Source: Mayfieldus sp963841445
GTDB lineage: Bacteria > Actinomycetota > Thermoleophilia > Solirubrobacterales > 70-9
DNA length: 64,000 nt
NCBI GenBank assembly: GCA_963841445.1
Contig: CAWJCP010000002.1
Location: forward strand, 1,054,001 to 1,118,000
Reading direction: 5' to 3'
Part shown: positions 8,503-18,708 of the stretch, piece by piece
How positions within the stretch are numbered: the stretch's first letter is position 1
Layout of the letters: each line of letters begins with the position of its first letter
Translations under genes and position numbers: made by a program
The notes under the pieces: generated by a model
Database searches by the model: none
The model's input: the letters and a program-made list of their open reading frames with translations, nothing else
What the model was told of the DNA's origin: nothing

Positions 8503-10034
8503 CGGCTAGGAGCGACCTGAAGCGGCTCCCGCTCTCTCAAATAGCCAGCAGCCTCGCGCAACAGCGTTCGCGCTGAGATCCAGGTTGCACCACATACCAG
8601 CGCCGCGTAGATCCCGAACTCGACCAGAAGGCGACTCGCACCATCGCCGCCTCCGAGGATCGCTCGCTCGAGGAGGATCGGAATCGCGGCTATCGCGGTC
8701 GGGGCGATGGCCCGGGCGACGTGCACGACAAAATTGGCAGCCGGGAAGAGCCGCGTGAGATAGATCAGCCGTACCACAAGGGTCGTAGCCGTCCCTGCCG
8801 CGATACCGACGGCAAAGCCCGGCAGGCCGATGGTCAGCAGCAGCGGGACGCCCGTGCCGATCACGGCAACCAGTGCCGCGAGGCTCGCGACGGCGAGCAC
8901 GCGCGTTTCGCCCCGGGCGCGAGCGAAGGCGGTCCAGTTGAACCCGATCTGGTCGAGGGCGGTGCTCACACCTAGCACCTGCACGAGCGGCACCGCCAGG
9001 TTCCAGCTATCCCCGAGAACGAGCGGCACGGCAGCTGGAGCGAAAAGCGCCAGCGCGATCCCGGTGGGAAAGCCCCAAATCAGAGCAAGCCGATTCGATT
9101 TCGAGAACGACTCGAAGAGCAAGCTTGGCTGGTCCTTGACCATGCAGATCGCCGGGTAGAGCGCGTGGGTAACGATGTCGTCGACGCGCCTGGTGTATTG
9201 GGTCATCTGAGATGCGAGTGCGATGGCGCCCACCGCCGCTGCGCCGATCGAGCGGGCGGCTAGGGTGATCGGCACCTGGAACATCAACACGACGCTGCCG
9301 GAGCTGATCAGCAGCGGCCACGAGAACGTCGCATATTCACGCAGCGCCCCGCGCTCATACCGAAAGCGCAGCTTGTAAGGGGCGTTCGCCACGACGACGA
9401 TCGTGGTGACCACCGATCCGACAAGCACGCCCACGACCAGAGACCAGAAACCCAGCCCGGCTATTGCGAGTCCGACGGTCACCACGAACGTGACGATCGG
9501 ACGGCAGCTCTCCAGCAGGCGTTGCTTGAAGAAGTCAAGGCGGCGATAGAAGACCCAAATCGGAGTCTGCAACGCGATCAAGGGCATGGTCAGGGAAAGC
9601 AGGAGGCCGGGAACGAGGATTTTGGGCTCGTCGTAGAGAACCGAGAAGAGCGGGATGGCAATGAGCGCTATCACCGTAAAAAGCCCGCACAGCATCGACT
9701 GCAGCGTGAACGCGATCTCGAATGCCGCCTGCTGGTCGGGATGGTCCTGCTGGATGTACTTGTCGTTGAGGCCGATGGCGCCCAGCGCGAAGAGGGTGCC
9801 GAAACTGATCGCCAGCAGTCCCCAGAGCCCGTACTCCGCAGCGCCCAGCAACCCGGCGAGCAAAAGCCCTTGAGCGATCGTAAGAACATTGATTCCCAGC
9901 AGGTAAACGCTGTTGACGATCGTGCCGCCAGCAACGCGCTGGCGCAATCCGCCGCCGCCCACTTCAGCGCGGCGCCGGTTCGCGGCCTCGCCCTCAGTGG
10001 GCTGGACGCGCGTATCCGTGGGGGCCCTCAACAC
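8499..10034 (-). CDS. Wzx-type polysaccharide flippase (MATE/MOP superfamily)
   Basis: About 511 aa from a GTG at 10034; the start is a judgement because the frame stays open upstream. The protein is almost entirely hydrophobic, with roughly 12-14 predicted membrane helices beginning NSVYLLGINVLTIAQGLLLA. It carries conserved-looking EYGLWGLLAI (the family's A-E-Y-G-x-W pattern near helix 1) and ISSGSVVLMFQVPITLAARS. This is typical of lipid-linked oligosaccharide translocases (polysaccharide biosynthesis protein, PF01943/PF13440). With the Wzy and Wzz homologues downstream it supports a Wzx/Wzy export route. It is divergent from the methyltransferase at 10086. Confidence 0.85.
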   Translation of the reverse strand: MLRAPTDTRVQPTEGEAANRRRAEVGGGGLRQRVAGGTIVNSVYLLGINVLTIAQGLLLAGLLGAAEYGLWGLLAISFGTLFALGAIGLNDKYIQQDHPDQQAAFEIAFTLQSMLCGLFTVIALIAIPLFSVLYDEPKILVPGLLLSLTMPLIALQTPIWVFYRRLDFFKQRLLESCRPIVTFVVTVGLAIAGLGFWSLVVGVLVGSVVTTIVVVANAPYKLRFRYERGALREYATFSWPLLISSGSVVLMFQVPITLAARSIGAAAVGAIALASQMTQYTRRVDDIVTHALYPAICMVKDQPSLLFESFSKSNRLALIWGFPTGIALALFAPAAVPLVLGDSWNLAVPLVQVLGVSTALDQIGFNWTAFARARGETRVLAVASLAALVAVIGTGVPLLLTIGLPGFAVGIAAGTATTLVVRLIYLTRLFPAANFVVHVARAIAPTAIAAIPILLERAILGGGDGASRLLVEFGIYAALVCGATWISARTLLREAAGYLREREPLQVAPSR

Positions 10035-10085
10035 CCCGATGGTAGCCCGGTGCTGAGGCTCGGGACGCGGTTCGAGCTTGTTACC

Positions 10086-10814
10086 GTGGCAAATGTGCGG
10101 GAGATTGAGACGGAGCGCTTCTGGGACGAGCGGGCAAAAGAGAACGCGATCTACTTCGTCGACAACGAGGTCGAGTACGACGATCCCGACACTGAAGAGT
10201 TCTGGCGGCGAGGCGACGTCGTCCTCGAGCGGATGCTCGATCTGGTCGAGTTCTCCCCCCACCCTGACGACTCGGTTCTAGACATCGGATGCGGCGTGGG
10301 CAGGACAACCCGCGCGCTCGCATCACGGGTGAAACACGTCGTCGGAATCGACGTCTCAGCCGAGATGCTGAAGCTCGCATCCGAATACAACGCCAACCTG
10401 TCAAATGTGGATTGGGTGCACGGTGACGGGCGCAGGCTGAGCGCCATCGAAGACGATTCGGTCGACGGTTGTTTTTCCCATGTCGTCTTTCAGCACATAT
10501 CCGACCCCGCGGTCACGTTGAGCTACGTCCTTGAGATGGGCCGGGTGCTGCGACCCGGAGGCTGGGCTCTTTTCCAGGTGTCAACCGATCCGAAGGTGCA
10601 TCGGCCCCAATCGCGACTTCGCGAGCGGATCCGCCGGACGCTCACGCCACGATCGAGCGAGACGCCTGATCGTCACTGGTGGGGCTCAGCGGTCGAGGTG
10701 GCGGAGCTGCGCTCGGCAATTGACCAGGCCGAACTGCGCCTCCGCAAGCTCCTTGGCGAAGGGAGTCAGTTCACGACCGTCCTCGCGACCCGAGACGCCG
10801 AGCCTGGCGATTAG
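10086..10814 (+). CDS. Class I SAM methyltransferase (Methyltransf_11)
   Basis: 242 aa from the GTG at 10086; a second GTG follows at 10095. Motif I is VLDIGCGVGRTTRALA, followed by VVGIDVSAEMLKLASE (acidic end of strand 2), a DGCFSHVVFQHI strand and EMGRVLRPGG, the standard Methyltransf_11 order. An upstream stretch in the same frame is antisense to the flippase and is not part of the gene. It probably methylates a sugar hydroxyl, amine or acid in the polymer. The stop overlaps the convergent acetyltransferase stop by four bases (TTAG). Confidence 0.85.
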   Translation: MANVREIETERFWDERAKENAIYFVDNEVEYDDPDTEEFWRRGDVVLERMLDLVEFSPHPDDSVLDIGCGVGRTTRALASRVKHVVGIDVSAEMLKLASEYNANLSNVDWVHGDGRRLSAIEDDSVDGCFSHVVFQHISDPAVTLSYVLEMGRVLRPGGWALFQVSTDPKVHRPQSRLRERIRRTLTPRSSETPDRHWWGSAVEVAELRSAIDQAELRLRKLLGEGSQFTTVLATRDAEPGD

Positions 10815-11419
10815 TCCTCCGGGCGCGCTCGGCTTACTGGTCCGCCATCGGGCCGAGCTTCCGAGTCCACCTCGAGCTCGCTTGGCCGGGTGCCGGAGGG
10901 CCCGAAATACTCGATCGGTTTCGCGGGCACGCCGGCCGCGACGGTGTAAGCATCGATGGGACGCGTGACGACCGCGTTCGCGGCGATGAATGCACGCCGG
11001 CCGACGTCGGCGATGATCGTGCATTTGCTCATGATCGCGGCGTCGTCTTCGATCCTTATCGGCCTGAACTCATAGCCCTGCTCATTCATCGGCCGATCGA
11101 GCGCACGAAAGCGATGGCTGCCGTCGACGACGGTCGCGGCATGCGCGAAAACGCACCGCTCTCCAACCTCGATTGCAGTCGTGCACTGCATTACGACGCC
11201 ATATGTGCAAACGGAACCCGCACCGAGCACGATGCGAGCCTCTGGAGCACCTAGCTCGGCGCGAAAGTCACGTCGAAGCTCTACTCCTTCGCCGGTCACA
11301 AAGGTGCCGCCGAAGGGCATATCGAGGCTGAACCCAGGACCCAGGTAAGTGTGTGCACCAAACCGGATGTCGGCGTGTGGGTTTCGCAGCAGGGTCCACC
11401 ACTTGCGCAGTCGTGACAT
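10811..11419 (-). CDS. Left-handed beta-helix acyltransferase (WcaF/LpxA-like)
   Basis: 202 aa from the ATG at 11419 (MSRLRKWWTLLRNPHADIRFG). Hexapeptide-repeat turns run from about residue 20 to 160, including IRFGAHTYLGPGFSLD, IVLGAGSVCTYGVVMQC, AIEVGERCVFAHAATVVDG and IIADVGRRAFIAANAVVTRP, ending AYTVAAGVPAKPIEYFG. That end is the conserved tail of acetyl-CoA-dependent sugar O- or N-acetyltransferases. Expected role: acetylating a sugar nucleotide or lipid-linked sugar. In-frame sequence before the ATG (PVTVGYFRGPVW) looks coding, so a start further upstream is possible. It follows glf by 88 bp. Confidence 0.82.
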   Translation of the reverse strand: MSRLRKWWTLLRNPHADIRFGAHTYLGPGFSLDMPFGGTFVTGEGVELRRDFRAELGAPEARIVLGAGSVCTYGVVMQCTTAIEVGERCVFAHAATVVDGSHRFRALDRPMNEQGYEFRPIRIEDDAAIMSKCTIIADVGRRAFIAANAVVTRPIDAYTVAAGVPAKPIEYFGPSGTRPSELEVDSEARPDGGPVSRARPED

Positions 11420-11507
11420 CCAAACCGGACCCCGGAAATAGCCGACCGTCACAGGCAGATTGCGCAGCTTGCAAAGGCTCGCGATCGGCCGGCAGCGGAC
11501 AAAATGG

Positions 11508-12640
11508 TCACGCCGCGGATACAAGCGTTGCGAGCAGCTTGTTCGCAGCAGAGAGTGCTTGCCCAACGACCTGGTCCACGTTGAGATATTGGTAGCGCGC
11601 CAAGCGACCGACGAACGTCGTGTCTGGAAATTCCTCGGCTAGGGCCTCATAGCGTCGGTACAACGCCCTCGTGTCGTCCCGAGGGATCGGGTAGTAAGGA
11701 TCCCCCTCCGCGCGCGGATACTCGATCGCCATGGTCGAGGACTCGTGGGGATCCTGGCCAGTCATCCAGCGGAACTCGGTCGTCCGGGTGTAGGGGACAT
11801 CTTCGCTGGGCTCGTTTACCGATGCGGCGGGAAGCGAATGGCCTCCATCGGGCGTCGCTTCGTTGCGCAGCTCGAACTCCAGCGAGCGGTAGGGCAATGC
11901 ACCAAACCGGTAGCCGAAGAACCTGTCGATCGGCCCGGTATAGACGAGATGGTCGTGCTCGACTTCGTCCTTGACGTCGTCGTAGTCGGTCTCGAGGGCA
12001 ACCTCGATGAGAGGGTGGTCGAGAATCCGCTCGAACATCGCCGTGTAGCCCTCGACCGGCATCTTCTGAAAGGGGTCGGTGAAGTAGCGATCGTCCTCGT
12101 TGGTGCGGATCGGAATCCGGGCGCAGACCGATGAGTGAAGCTCCGAAGGGTCCCGCTGCCACTGCTTGCGCGTATATCCCCGGAAGAATTTCTCGTAGAG
12201 CTCTCGGCCGACCTTCGAAACCACGACGTCCTCGCTGGTCCGGACGTAATCGATCGGCTCGGCGCGCTGGCCGAGGAAACACTCGACCTCTTTCTCGGTG
12301 CTCAACCGCAAGTCGTACAGCTCATTGATCGTGGTGCGGTTTATCGGCATCGGAACGAGCTTGCCGTCAACCCGCGCAAGCACGCGATGCTCGTAAGGAC
12401 GCCACTCGGTGAACTGCGACAGGTACTCGACCACTTTGTCCGACTTGGTGTGAAAGATGTGCGGTCCGTACTCGTGCACCAGCACGCCATGCTCGTCGTA
12501 GTAGTCGTGAGCGTTGCCGGCGATGTGGCCGCGCCGATCGACCACGAGGACACGTTGCCCGGCCCGTGCGGCCAGTTGCTGGGCCATGATCGAGCCGGCG
12601 TAGCCGGCCCTACAACCAATGTGTCGCATCGATCGCCCAT
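11508..12640 (-). CDS. glf: UDP-galactopyranose mutase, one frameshift near the start
   Basis: FAD-dependent interconversion of UDP-galactopyranose and UDP-galactofuranose. The first residues MGDRCDTLVVG (from 12640) lie in one frame and continue as AGYAGSIMAQQLAARAGQ in another; restoring one base in the CCC run at 12608-12610 regenerates the dinucleotide-binding GAGYAG. Downstream the family signatures are complete: GNAHDYYDEHG, HEYGPHIFHT, FRGYTRKQW, RIPIRTNEDDRYF and YTGPIDRFFGYRFG. Corrected length is about 376 aa, normal for bacterial Glf. Its presence implies galactofuranose in the glycan and makes the GT2 at 20672 a candidate galactofuranosyltransferase. Confidence 0.92.
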
Positions 12641-12715
12641 TCCGTTGGCTGAGCGTAGCGGCGGTCGGACTCATCGCGTCAGTCTCGCGGACCGCCCGGC
12701 ATACTCTTCGGCTCG

Positions 12716-13716
12716 ATGCCGATGCCCACAGCGGATGCCAGCACCGCACGGAGTCGAGCTGGAGCATCGCGCCGGTTGCGATCGCAGTGGTCTCCTGGAA
12801 CACGCGGGGATTGCTTTCCCGTTGCCTCGAATCGATGCGCCATTACGCAGATCGGGGCATGGCTCAGATCTGGGTGGTCGACAACGCATCGACCGACGGA
12901 TCGGCGGAGCTGGTGCGGACCCGCTTTCCGTGGGCCATGCTGATCGAATCGGAGGAGAATGTCGGCTTCGGCAGGGCGGTGAACAAGGTGGCGGCGGCAA
13001 CGCGCTCCCCCTGGCTAGCTGCGGCGAATGCGGACATCGAGCTGCGACCTGGATGCCTCGAGCGAATGCTGGAAGCCGGTGAGCGAGACCCTGGTGCCGG
13101 GGCGATAGCTCCGCACTGGTCCTGCCCGACGGCAGCCGCAGCATTCGGTGTTCGCATTTCCGACCGTCCCCTTCTCCCTCGCGTACGCGACCGGCCTGTA
13201 TCGGCTCGACAAGCGGCTGGCGGACCGAATGGCCCTTCCCGGGCGCTGGGACACCGAGCGCGCCAGGGTGTGCCCTGGGCGATGGCAGCGTTCCTATTGG
13301 TCCGGCGGACCGCCTGGAACGAGGCCGGGGGCTTCGACGAACGACAGTGGATGTACGCGGAGGACCTGGACCTCGGTTGGCGCCTTCGCGATAACGGCTG
13401 GGCGACCCGTTTTGAGCCGAGCGCGATCGCCGATCACGCGGGCGGGGCGTCGACGACGCAGCTCTTCGGGGCCGACCTCCCCCCCCACTGGCAGCGCAGC
13501 ACCTACGGCTGCCTGGTGCGTCGGCGCGGCGTCGCTTTGACTTGGGTGGTTGCAATCTGCAACCTGCTCGGCGCCCTCCTCCGCCTGGCCGCCTCGCTGC
13601 CGGGCCTGGCGCGGGACCCGAAACGAGGTTTGAAGGTGACTGGGGCGCATTGGCGCTGGGCATTGGTGCACCTGCGCGCGCTACGCGGCCGAGCCGCGCT
13701 AGAGCAGCTCGGCTGA
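12716..13716 (+). CDS. Glycosyltransferase family 2 (rhamnosyltransferase-like), frameshifted
   Basis: GT-A order is clear: VAIAVVSWNTRGLLSRCLES, WVVDNASTDGSAEL, a donor motif AANADIELRPG, then AAFLLVRRTAWNEAGGFDE, MYAEDLDLGWRLRDNGW and a C-terminal hydrophobic stretch (VAICNLLGALLRLAASL). Between about 13115 and 13265 the protein runs in another frame (FAFPTVPFSLAYATGLYRLD), so at least two indels are present. The exact start is uncertain; the ATG at 12716 is one base out of frame with the core. N-acetylglucosaminyl-diphospho-decaprenol rhamnosyltransferases share this layout, but the sugar cannot be assigned. Its end overlaps the convergent GT4 gene. Confidence 0.8.
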
Positions 13717-15143
13717 GCGAGCCACCGTCGCGTCGCGGTAGTCGCGTCCATCTCGTCCGCGTGGGTTGAGATCGGCAATACGATCCTGTCTCGGTCGGCT
13801 CGCAGACGCGCGTTCAGGTCGGCGATCTGGTCCGGGCGCTCGATGACCGCGCGCATGATCTCCGCAAGGCCCTGGGCAGTGCATGAGGTGTTCAACCAGC
13901 CAGTCGTTCCATCCTTGACGTACTCGGGGATGGCGCCGATCTCGTTTCCTATGATCGGGATCGCCTTGGCGAGAAACTCGATGCCTGCGTAGCCATACGC
14001 CTCCTCCCAGACCGAGGGCATCAGACCGACGTCGACCTCGTCGAGGACCGCATCGAGCTGATCGGGATGGAAGGTCGCTCCGACCTCGACCCCCGGCGTG
14101 GAAGCCGCCTCCCGCGCCGTCTCGGGAGGACGTGACCCCGTATCACCACCCTGTATCTGCCGTCGTAGCCGTCCGAGAGAAGCCGCGCGGCCTCGATGAG
14201 CAGCCTTGACCCCTTCTCTGGCGATTCCCCGCCGCCAAGGGTCGCGAAGGTGATCGGCGGTTGAGCCTCTTCAATCACGCGAGGTCGAAGCCGCTCGATG
14301 TGGGCGAGGGTGAGTTGCACGGTCAGCAAGCGGTCGGCCCTCACCCCGAGCTGGGTATAGTCTCGCCCACACGAGTGGACATCGCGATCAGTCGATCGGT
14401 GCGATTGAGGCGCTCGACGTTCACGACGCGCCGCCGCTGGAATGCCTGGGCGAGCGATCAGCGCGCGCGAAGCGGTTGCGCAGCCGAGCAGCGCGGCAGT
14501 AGAGCGAGATGCCGCCTGAGACCAAGCGCTTTCGCAGCGCGGCGGGCAGACGGCGAACGATTCTGGAGCCGTGCAGACCGTGCCGGGCGGTTGCCCAGAA
14601 CAGCAGCTCCGGCGGTCGAGGGTCCACGGCGGTGGCCGCCATGCACTCCTCGCCGACCTCGCGCTCCAGGCAGGTCCTGCCCTCCGCGTCGAGCAGCCTG
14701 AAGGTCGGACAGAGGGGGAAGTAGTCCTGAAGCGTGAAGACAGCCGGCACCCCGGTGGCTCGGCAGATGTCCAGGATCGAGAACGGCAGACCCGCCAGCT
14801 CGTGCACGTGCACCACGTCGGGCTCCAGCTCGCGCAACGCCGCTTCGAAGATGCGCTCCGTACGGGGCTCCGCCTGCTCCCGATCCGGTTGACGGCCGTG
14901 GTCGTACAGCGGGGAGTTGACGATCTCGAGCATCGGCACCAACCCTCTTCTCCAACGCCTGAGGCGGGTACGGCCGAGCGGATAGAGGCGCCCGCTGAAC
15001 AAGTAGATCGGGTCGTCCCCCCGGCGCGTCTGCTCCTCGATCAGGTCCTCTACATAGGCGACGAGCCCTCCCCTGCGCCAGGGCCTGAATCCCGAGCCGA
15101 CGTGCAGGATCCGTAGCGGGCCGCCCGGTTGCCGGCGCTCCAT
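13699..15143 (-). CDS. Glycosyltransferase family 4 (a), multiple frameshifts
   Basis: The N-terminal domain from MERRQPGGPLRILHVGSGF (15143) contains ELEPDVVHVHELAGLPFSIL and FTLQDYFPLCPTFRLL, the acceptor-domain signature of many GT4 enzymes. After about 14460 the product changes frame several times: ITFATLGGGESPEKGSRLLI (start of the C-terminal domain), then LMPSVWEEAYGYAGIEFLAK (the donor-site E-x7-E motif), ending VARSAELL at 13699. All conserved GT-B blocks are present in the right order, so the gene is probably whole and the breaks are sequence errors. Its start overlaps the stop of the next GT4 (TGATG), implying coupled translation. Confidence 0.8.
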
Positions 15144-16412
15144 CAAGCGGCGATGACGGGCCCACGGGCAGTCGCCGCCGATTGCCCGACGACGTCGAGG
15201 ATCTCCCGTTCGACCATCTCGTTGTAGGCAAGCTCGGAATGCGCTCCGGCGGTGAGCCTGCCGTTGCTTCGCAGACGGAGGCGAAGCGCTTCGTCGTCGG
15301 CGAGCGAGACCAGAGCCTCGGCGAGACCTTCCGCGTCGTCGGCCTCGAACAAGATGCAGTTCTCCCCGGCGCGCAGATACTCCGCGGAACCCCCGCGCCC
15401 GGTGGCGACGACCGGACGGCCGCGGCCCATCGCCTCGAGCGGGACCAACCCCCACGGTTCGTTCCATCGAACCGGGAACACCACCGCGTCGGCGTCGGCG
15501 TAGGCATTCACCAGCTCCTCACGCCCGCGCTGGCCCGCGAAAGTGACCTTCCCCTGTACGCCGAGCGTGCCTGCCAGCCGCTGGAGGCGCGCCTCTTCGG
15601 TGTCGTCCCAGCCACCCACCACGGTCAGATGGGCGGCATCGGGCAGATGCGCGAGCGCCTCGACGGCGGTGTCTACCCCCTTGCGGGGGTCGAGGCGTCC
15701 GACATAGAGAAGCCTCCACGCCCAGTCTCGCTCCGGCGCCGGATCGTCATAGCTCGCGTGGATCCCGGCATGGGCGACTCGGCTGTCCTTTGGGCTTACA
15801 CCTGCACCGATCGCCTGCTGACGGGTGAACTCGCTCACGAAAACGTAACGGGCGGCGCGCTGGAGATCAACCCGTGCCGGGATGCGGAAGACTCGCTCGA
15901 CGGCCGACCCAGCCCTGCCCCGCCGTGGGCCGGAGAAGGCTCGCAACCAAGGATCAACAAGACGACCGTAGTCGAGCCATTCGTCGATGACGAACGCAAC
16001 GGCCGGATAGCCGTCCCCTGCGCACGACCTCGAGCAGCGTGAGCGTGAGGCCCCCGATTGACCACCAGGTGACGACGTCGGGCTGGAATTCGGCCAAATG
16101 CCCCCGTACGAGAACCCGATGGTTGTGCCTCGTCATCGCCCAGGACGGCGGGCCAGGCGAAGCCTCCGGAACTCACCCCCTTCCAGATGCCAGCGCAGGT
16201 CCCTGTAGACGGCTGGGTTGTCCGGCTTCGGTCGCGCCGGTGCGAAGGTCCGTCGTCAGCACCCGCACCTCGTGCCCCTGCCCGCGCAGATGGTCGACGG
16301 CCGACTGCCAGATCAGCTCGTAGCCGCCGTAATGGTGCGGCGGATACATGTTCCCGACGCTCAGGACCCGGATCCAGCGGAGGATAGAGTCCCCGCGCGT
16401 GACCGGAGACAC
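15143..16412 (-). CDS. Glycosyltransferase family 4 (b), frameshifted N-terminal half
   Basis: The C-terminal 267 residues are intact: RYVFVSEFTRQQAIGAGV, RLLYVGRLDPRKGVDTAVEA, HLTVVGGWDD and FPVRWNEPWGLVPLEAMGRG (donor site with both Glu). The N-terminal domain is split over frames: VLSVGNMYPPHHYGGYELIW from 16412, then AEFQPDVVTWWSIGGLTLTL near 16080, then an AFVIDEWLDYG segment. These match the start, hinge and Asp-His region of GT4 enzymes. About 420 aa when joined. It is the first of two coupled GT4 genes on this strand, and its 5' end overlaps the divergent GT2 at 16399 by a few bases. Confidence 0.82.
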
Positions 16413-17372
16413 CTCCGTAAGCGTCGTGGTCGCCTCTCACGGGGGGGCCGGCATCGCCTGCGCTGGCTTCTCAACGCACTTGAGGACCAGACGACGTCCA
16501 GCCAGCCCGTGGGACGTGACCGTGGTCCAGACACGACCGGCGAAACCGCGAGTCGGGTGATTGAGGACCATCCGCTTGCCGAAACAGGCAGATTGCGCCA
16601 GATTCGGATCGAGCCGGGGACCGGCAGCCCGGCCTTGCAGCGCAACATCGGCGTGCGCGAGACCGACGGAGAGCTGGTTGCGTTCACCGATGACGACTGC
16701 CGCCCGGAGCCTCAATGGCTGGAAGAACTCATTGCAGTCTCTCTGGGCTTCCGCCCAGCCGTGTCGTGCAGGAAACCACCCGCCCGGACCCCTTCGAGCG
16801 CGAAGTAATGAAGGCGCCGCACGTGCGAACGATCCACGTCGAGCCAGTCGGACCCTACGCCCAGACCTGCAACATCCTTTACCCGCGGAGGCTGCTCGAG
16901 CGGCTCGTGGGTTCGACGAGCGGGCTATCTCCGGCGAGGACGTCGGGCTCTCGCTCAGCGCCCGCGCCGCCGGCGCCGAGATCGTCGCCGCCATCGGACG
17001 CGATCGTCTATCACGCGATCGAGTCCCACACCCCCCGGGAATCATCCGGCAGAACCTCAAGTGGCGACACCTCGCCCACCTGGTCAAGGATACCGCCAGT
17101 TTCGGCGCGAGCTGACCCTGGGCGTGTTCTGGAACCGGGACCATCTCTGGGTCACGCTGGCCGCCCTCGCGGCTCCTCGCAGCCCGTCGCCGCCCCGCTC
17201 TGCTCATGCTCGCCGCTCCCGCACGCCGTCCGGCAGCTCCGGCGTCGGGGACACAGGCCGCGGCGGCGCGCGGATCGCCGCGGTCGAGCTGCCAGGCGCT
17301 ACGGTTCGCCAGCTCGCGGAGGTAGTCGGACTTGCGGCAGGCAGCGTCCGCTATCGGACTCTGCTGCTTTGA
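16399..17372 (+). CDS. Glycosyltransferase family 2, multiple frameshifts
   Basis: From the GTG at 16399 the parts are VTGDTSVSVVVASH, then (next frame) ASRVIEDHPLAETGRLRQIR, PALQRNIGVRETDGELVAF, TDDDCRPEPQWLEELI (donor Asp motif), then PYAQTCNILYPRRLLERL and GFDERAISGEDVGLSLSARA (ED motif), and finally the tail QFRRELTLGVFWNRDHLWVT and a hydrophobic end. At least four frame changes occur, but every GT2 block is present in order. The product length, about 320 aa, is normal for the family. The donor is unknown. Confidence 0.75.
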
Positions 17373-17918
17373 CCGAGCCGCCTGAACATCAGCTGCTGAT
17401 CGCCCTGCTACTGCACGACGTGGCGCTGCCGACGAAAGTGAGGCGGCGCTGCAAGCAATGGCTTCCGGGCTCGAGGAGGCCGGCCAACGACCACACGTGG
17501 TCTGCGGGTGCCGTCTGCTGCCCGACGGGCTGCTTCGCAAGCGCGGGTTCACGGAGCCGATCGCGCAGACCCGCTCGCCGTCCGCAGCGCTCGTGAGCGG
17601 CGATTTTGACGTCGATTTGGTTCATGCTCTTTCCGCACCCGATGCGGGGCGGCGGCTCTGGGTGGCGACGACGGTCGCCTCGCGGCGCTGTCGTCTTCGG
17701 CTGCGGGGAGACTCTGACGCCCGGGAGCGACTCGCCGACAGGCGCCTGCGACTGCGACTGCTCAGCACCGCGATTGAGGGGGCCGACGCTCTGACCGTCG
17801 CCACGCCGGAGGCGGGCGCCGCCCTGAAGCGCTGGTTTGCCGTCGACGCTTCAGTGATCGAGCCGGGCGCGGGAGGAAGAGCCAGGAGCTCTACCGCGGG
17901 CTGCTCGCTCAGACGTAG
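17369..17918 (+). CDS. GT-B glycosyltransferase fragment lacking the donor domain
   Basis: A TTG start overlapping the preceding stop (CTTTGA) gives EHQLLIALLLHDVALPTKV, ASGLEEAGQRPHVVCGCRLL, DVDLVHALSAPDA and GADALTVATPEAGAALKRWF. This is the N-terminal acceptor domain of a GT4 up to the hinge (SVIEPGAG). Directly after the hinge come KSQELYRGLLAQT and a stop, which look like the last helix of a GT4. The roughly 170-200 residue C-terminal nucleotide-sugar domain is missing. A collapsed assembly or a true internal deletion would both explain this. As written it cannot bind donor sugar. One further frameshift lies near 17440. Confidence 0.6.
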
Positions 17919-18655
17919 GCGCTCACAACGCCTCGCAGGCCCCGCCAGTCGCCGCCCTCGCGGTACGGCAGCTCGAACGGCTCCACGGCTCCACCCGCGA
18001 GAACCCGGCGGCGCGACGATGCGGACCAGGCCGGCGAGGTTCGTGGTCCACCAGTAAAGGTGTCGATGCCGTCGAGCTCGGCCATCGGGCGCTTCTCGTT
18101 GAAGCGGAACTTGGTGATCACGTTGGCGATCACGGCGCTCTCGGTGCAGACGCTGCGGATGTTCTCGACCGGCGTGATCGGGTCCTTCAGGTGCAGCAGC
18201 AGGTCGCCGCAGAAGACGAAGTCGAAGGTCCCGAGCTCCGGGCCGAGGTCGTATGCGGAGAGCAGGACCCGCTCGACCTTGGAGCCGAGCGCCTTCCTTG
18301 GCGAGCGCGAAGCGCTCGGCCTTGGTCTCGTCCATGGTCTTGTCGTGGTCGGCGCGAAGCGAGGCCGGCCAGTCGAGCTGCTCGGGGTCCTCGAGGTCGA
18401 GGGCGGTGACCGAGCGCCCCGCGGCGCTCCATCTCGAACGCCCAGTAGCCGTCCATCGTGCCGACGTCGAGGCAGCGCTTGCCGTGGAGGTCCTCCGGGA
18501 TCGGATAGCGGTGGAGAACCGGACGGTGATCGAACATGCCCTTGGTACTCGACGCCGTCGCCCAGCTCGAGCGTGTGGTACCAGGGATAGCGGTCCACCT
18601 CGGCCTGCAGGCCGGTATTAAGGGTTTCGAATTCATCGGTGGCGATCGTAGCCAC
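17909..18655 (-). CDS. CmoB-like class I SAM methyltransferase (2), frameshifted
   Basis: A paralogue of the gene at 6791. From a GTG at 18655: VDRYPWYHTLELGDGVEYQG, then in another frame HRYPIPEDLHGKRCLDVGTM and DGYWAFEMERRGA (SAM loop), then back to LGTFDFVFCGDLLLHLKDPI and RSVCTESAVIANVITKFRFN, ending at 17909. About 248 aa if repaired, close to its sister. Two or more indels fall between 18200 and 18540, and another near 18060. The 3' end overlaps the convergent GT fragment by 10 bp. The target is probably a sugar, as argued for the paralogue. Confidence 0.75.
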   Translation of the reverse strand: MATIATDEFETLNTGLQAEVDRYPWYHTLELGDGVEYQGHVRSPSGSPPLSDPGGPPRQALPRRRHDGRLLGVRDGAPRGARSPPSTSRTPSSSTGRPRFAPTTTRPWTRPRPSASRSPRKALGSKVERVLLSAYDLGPELGTFDFVFCGDLLLHLKDPITPVENIRSVCTESAVIANVITKFRFNEKRPMAELDGIDTFTGGPRTSPAWSASSRRRVLAGGAVEPFELPYREGGDWRGLRGVVSAYV

Positions 18656-18708
18656 GATCTGACCAGCCACCTCCAGTGGACGCAGACTCACCCCCCGGAC
18701 CCCTTCGG

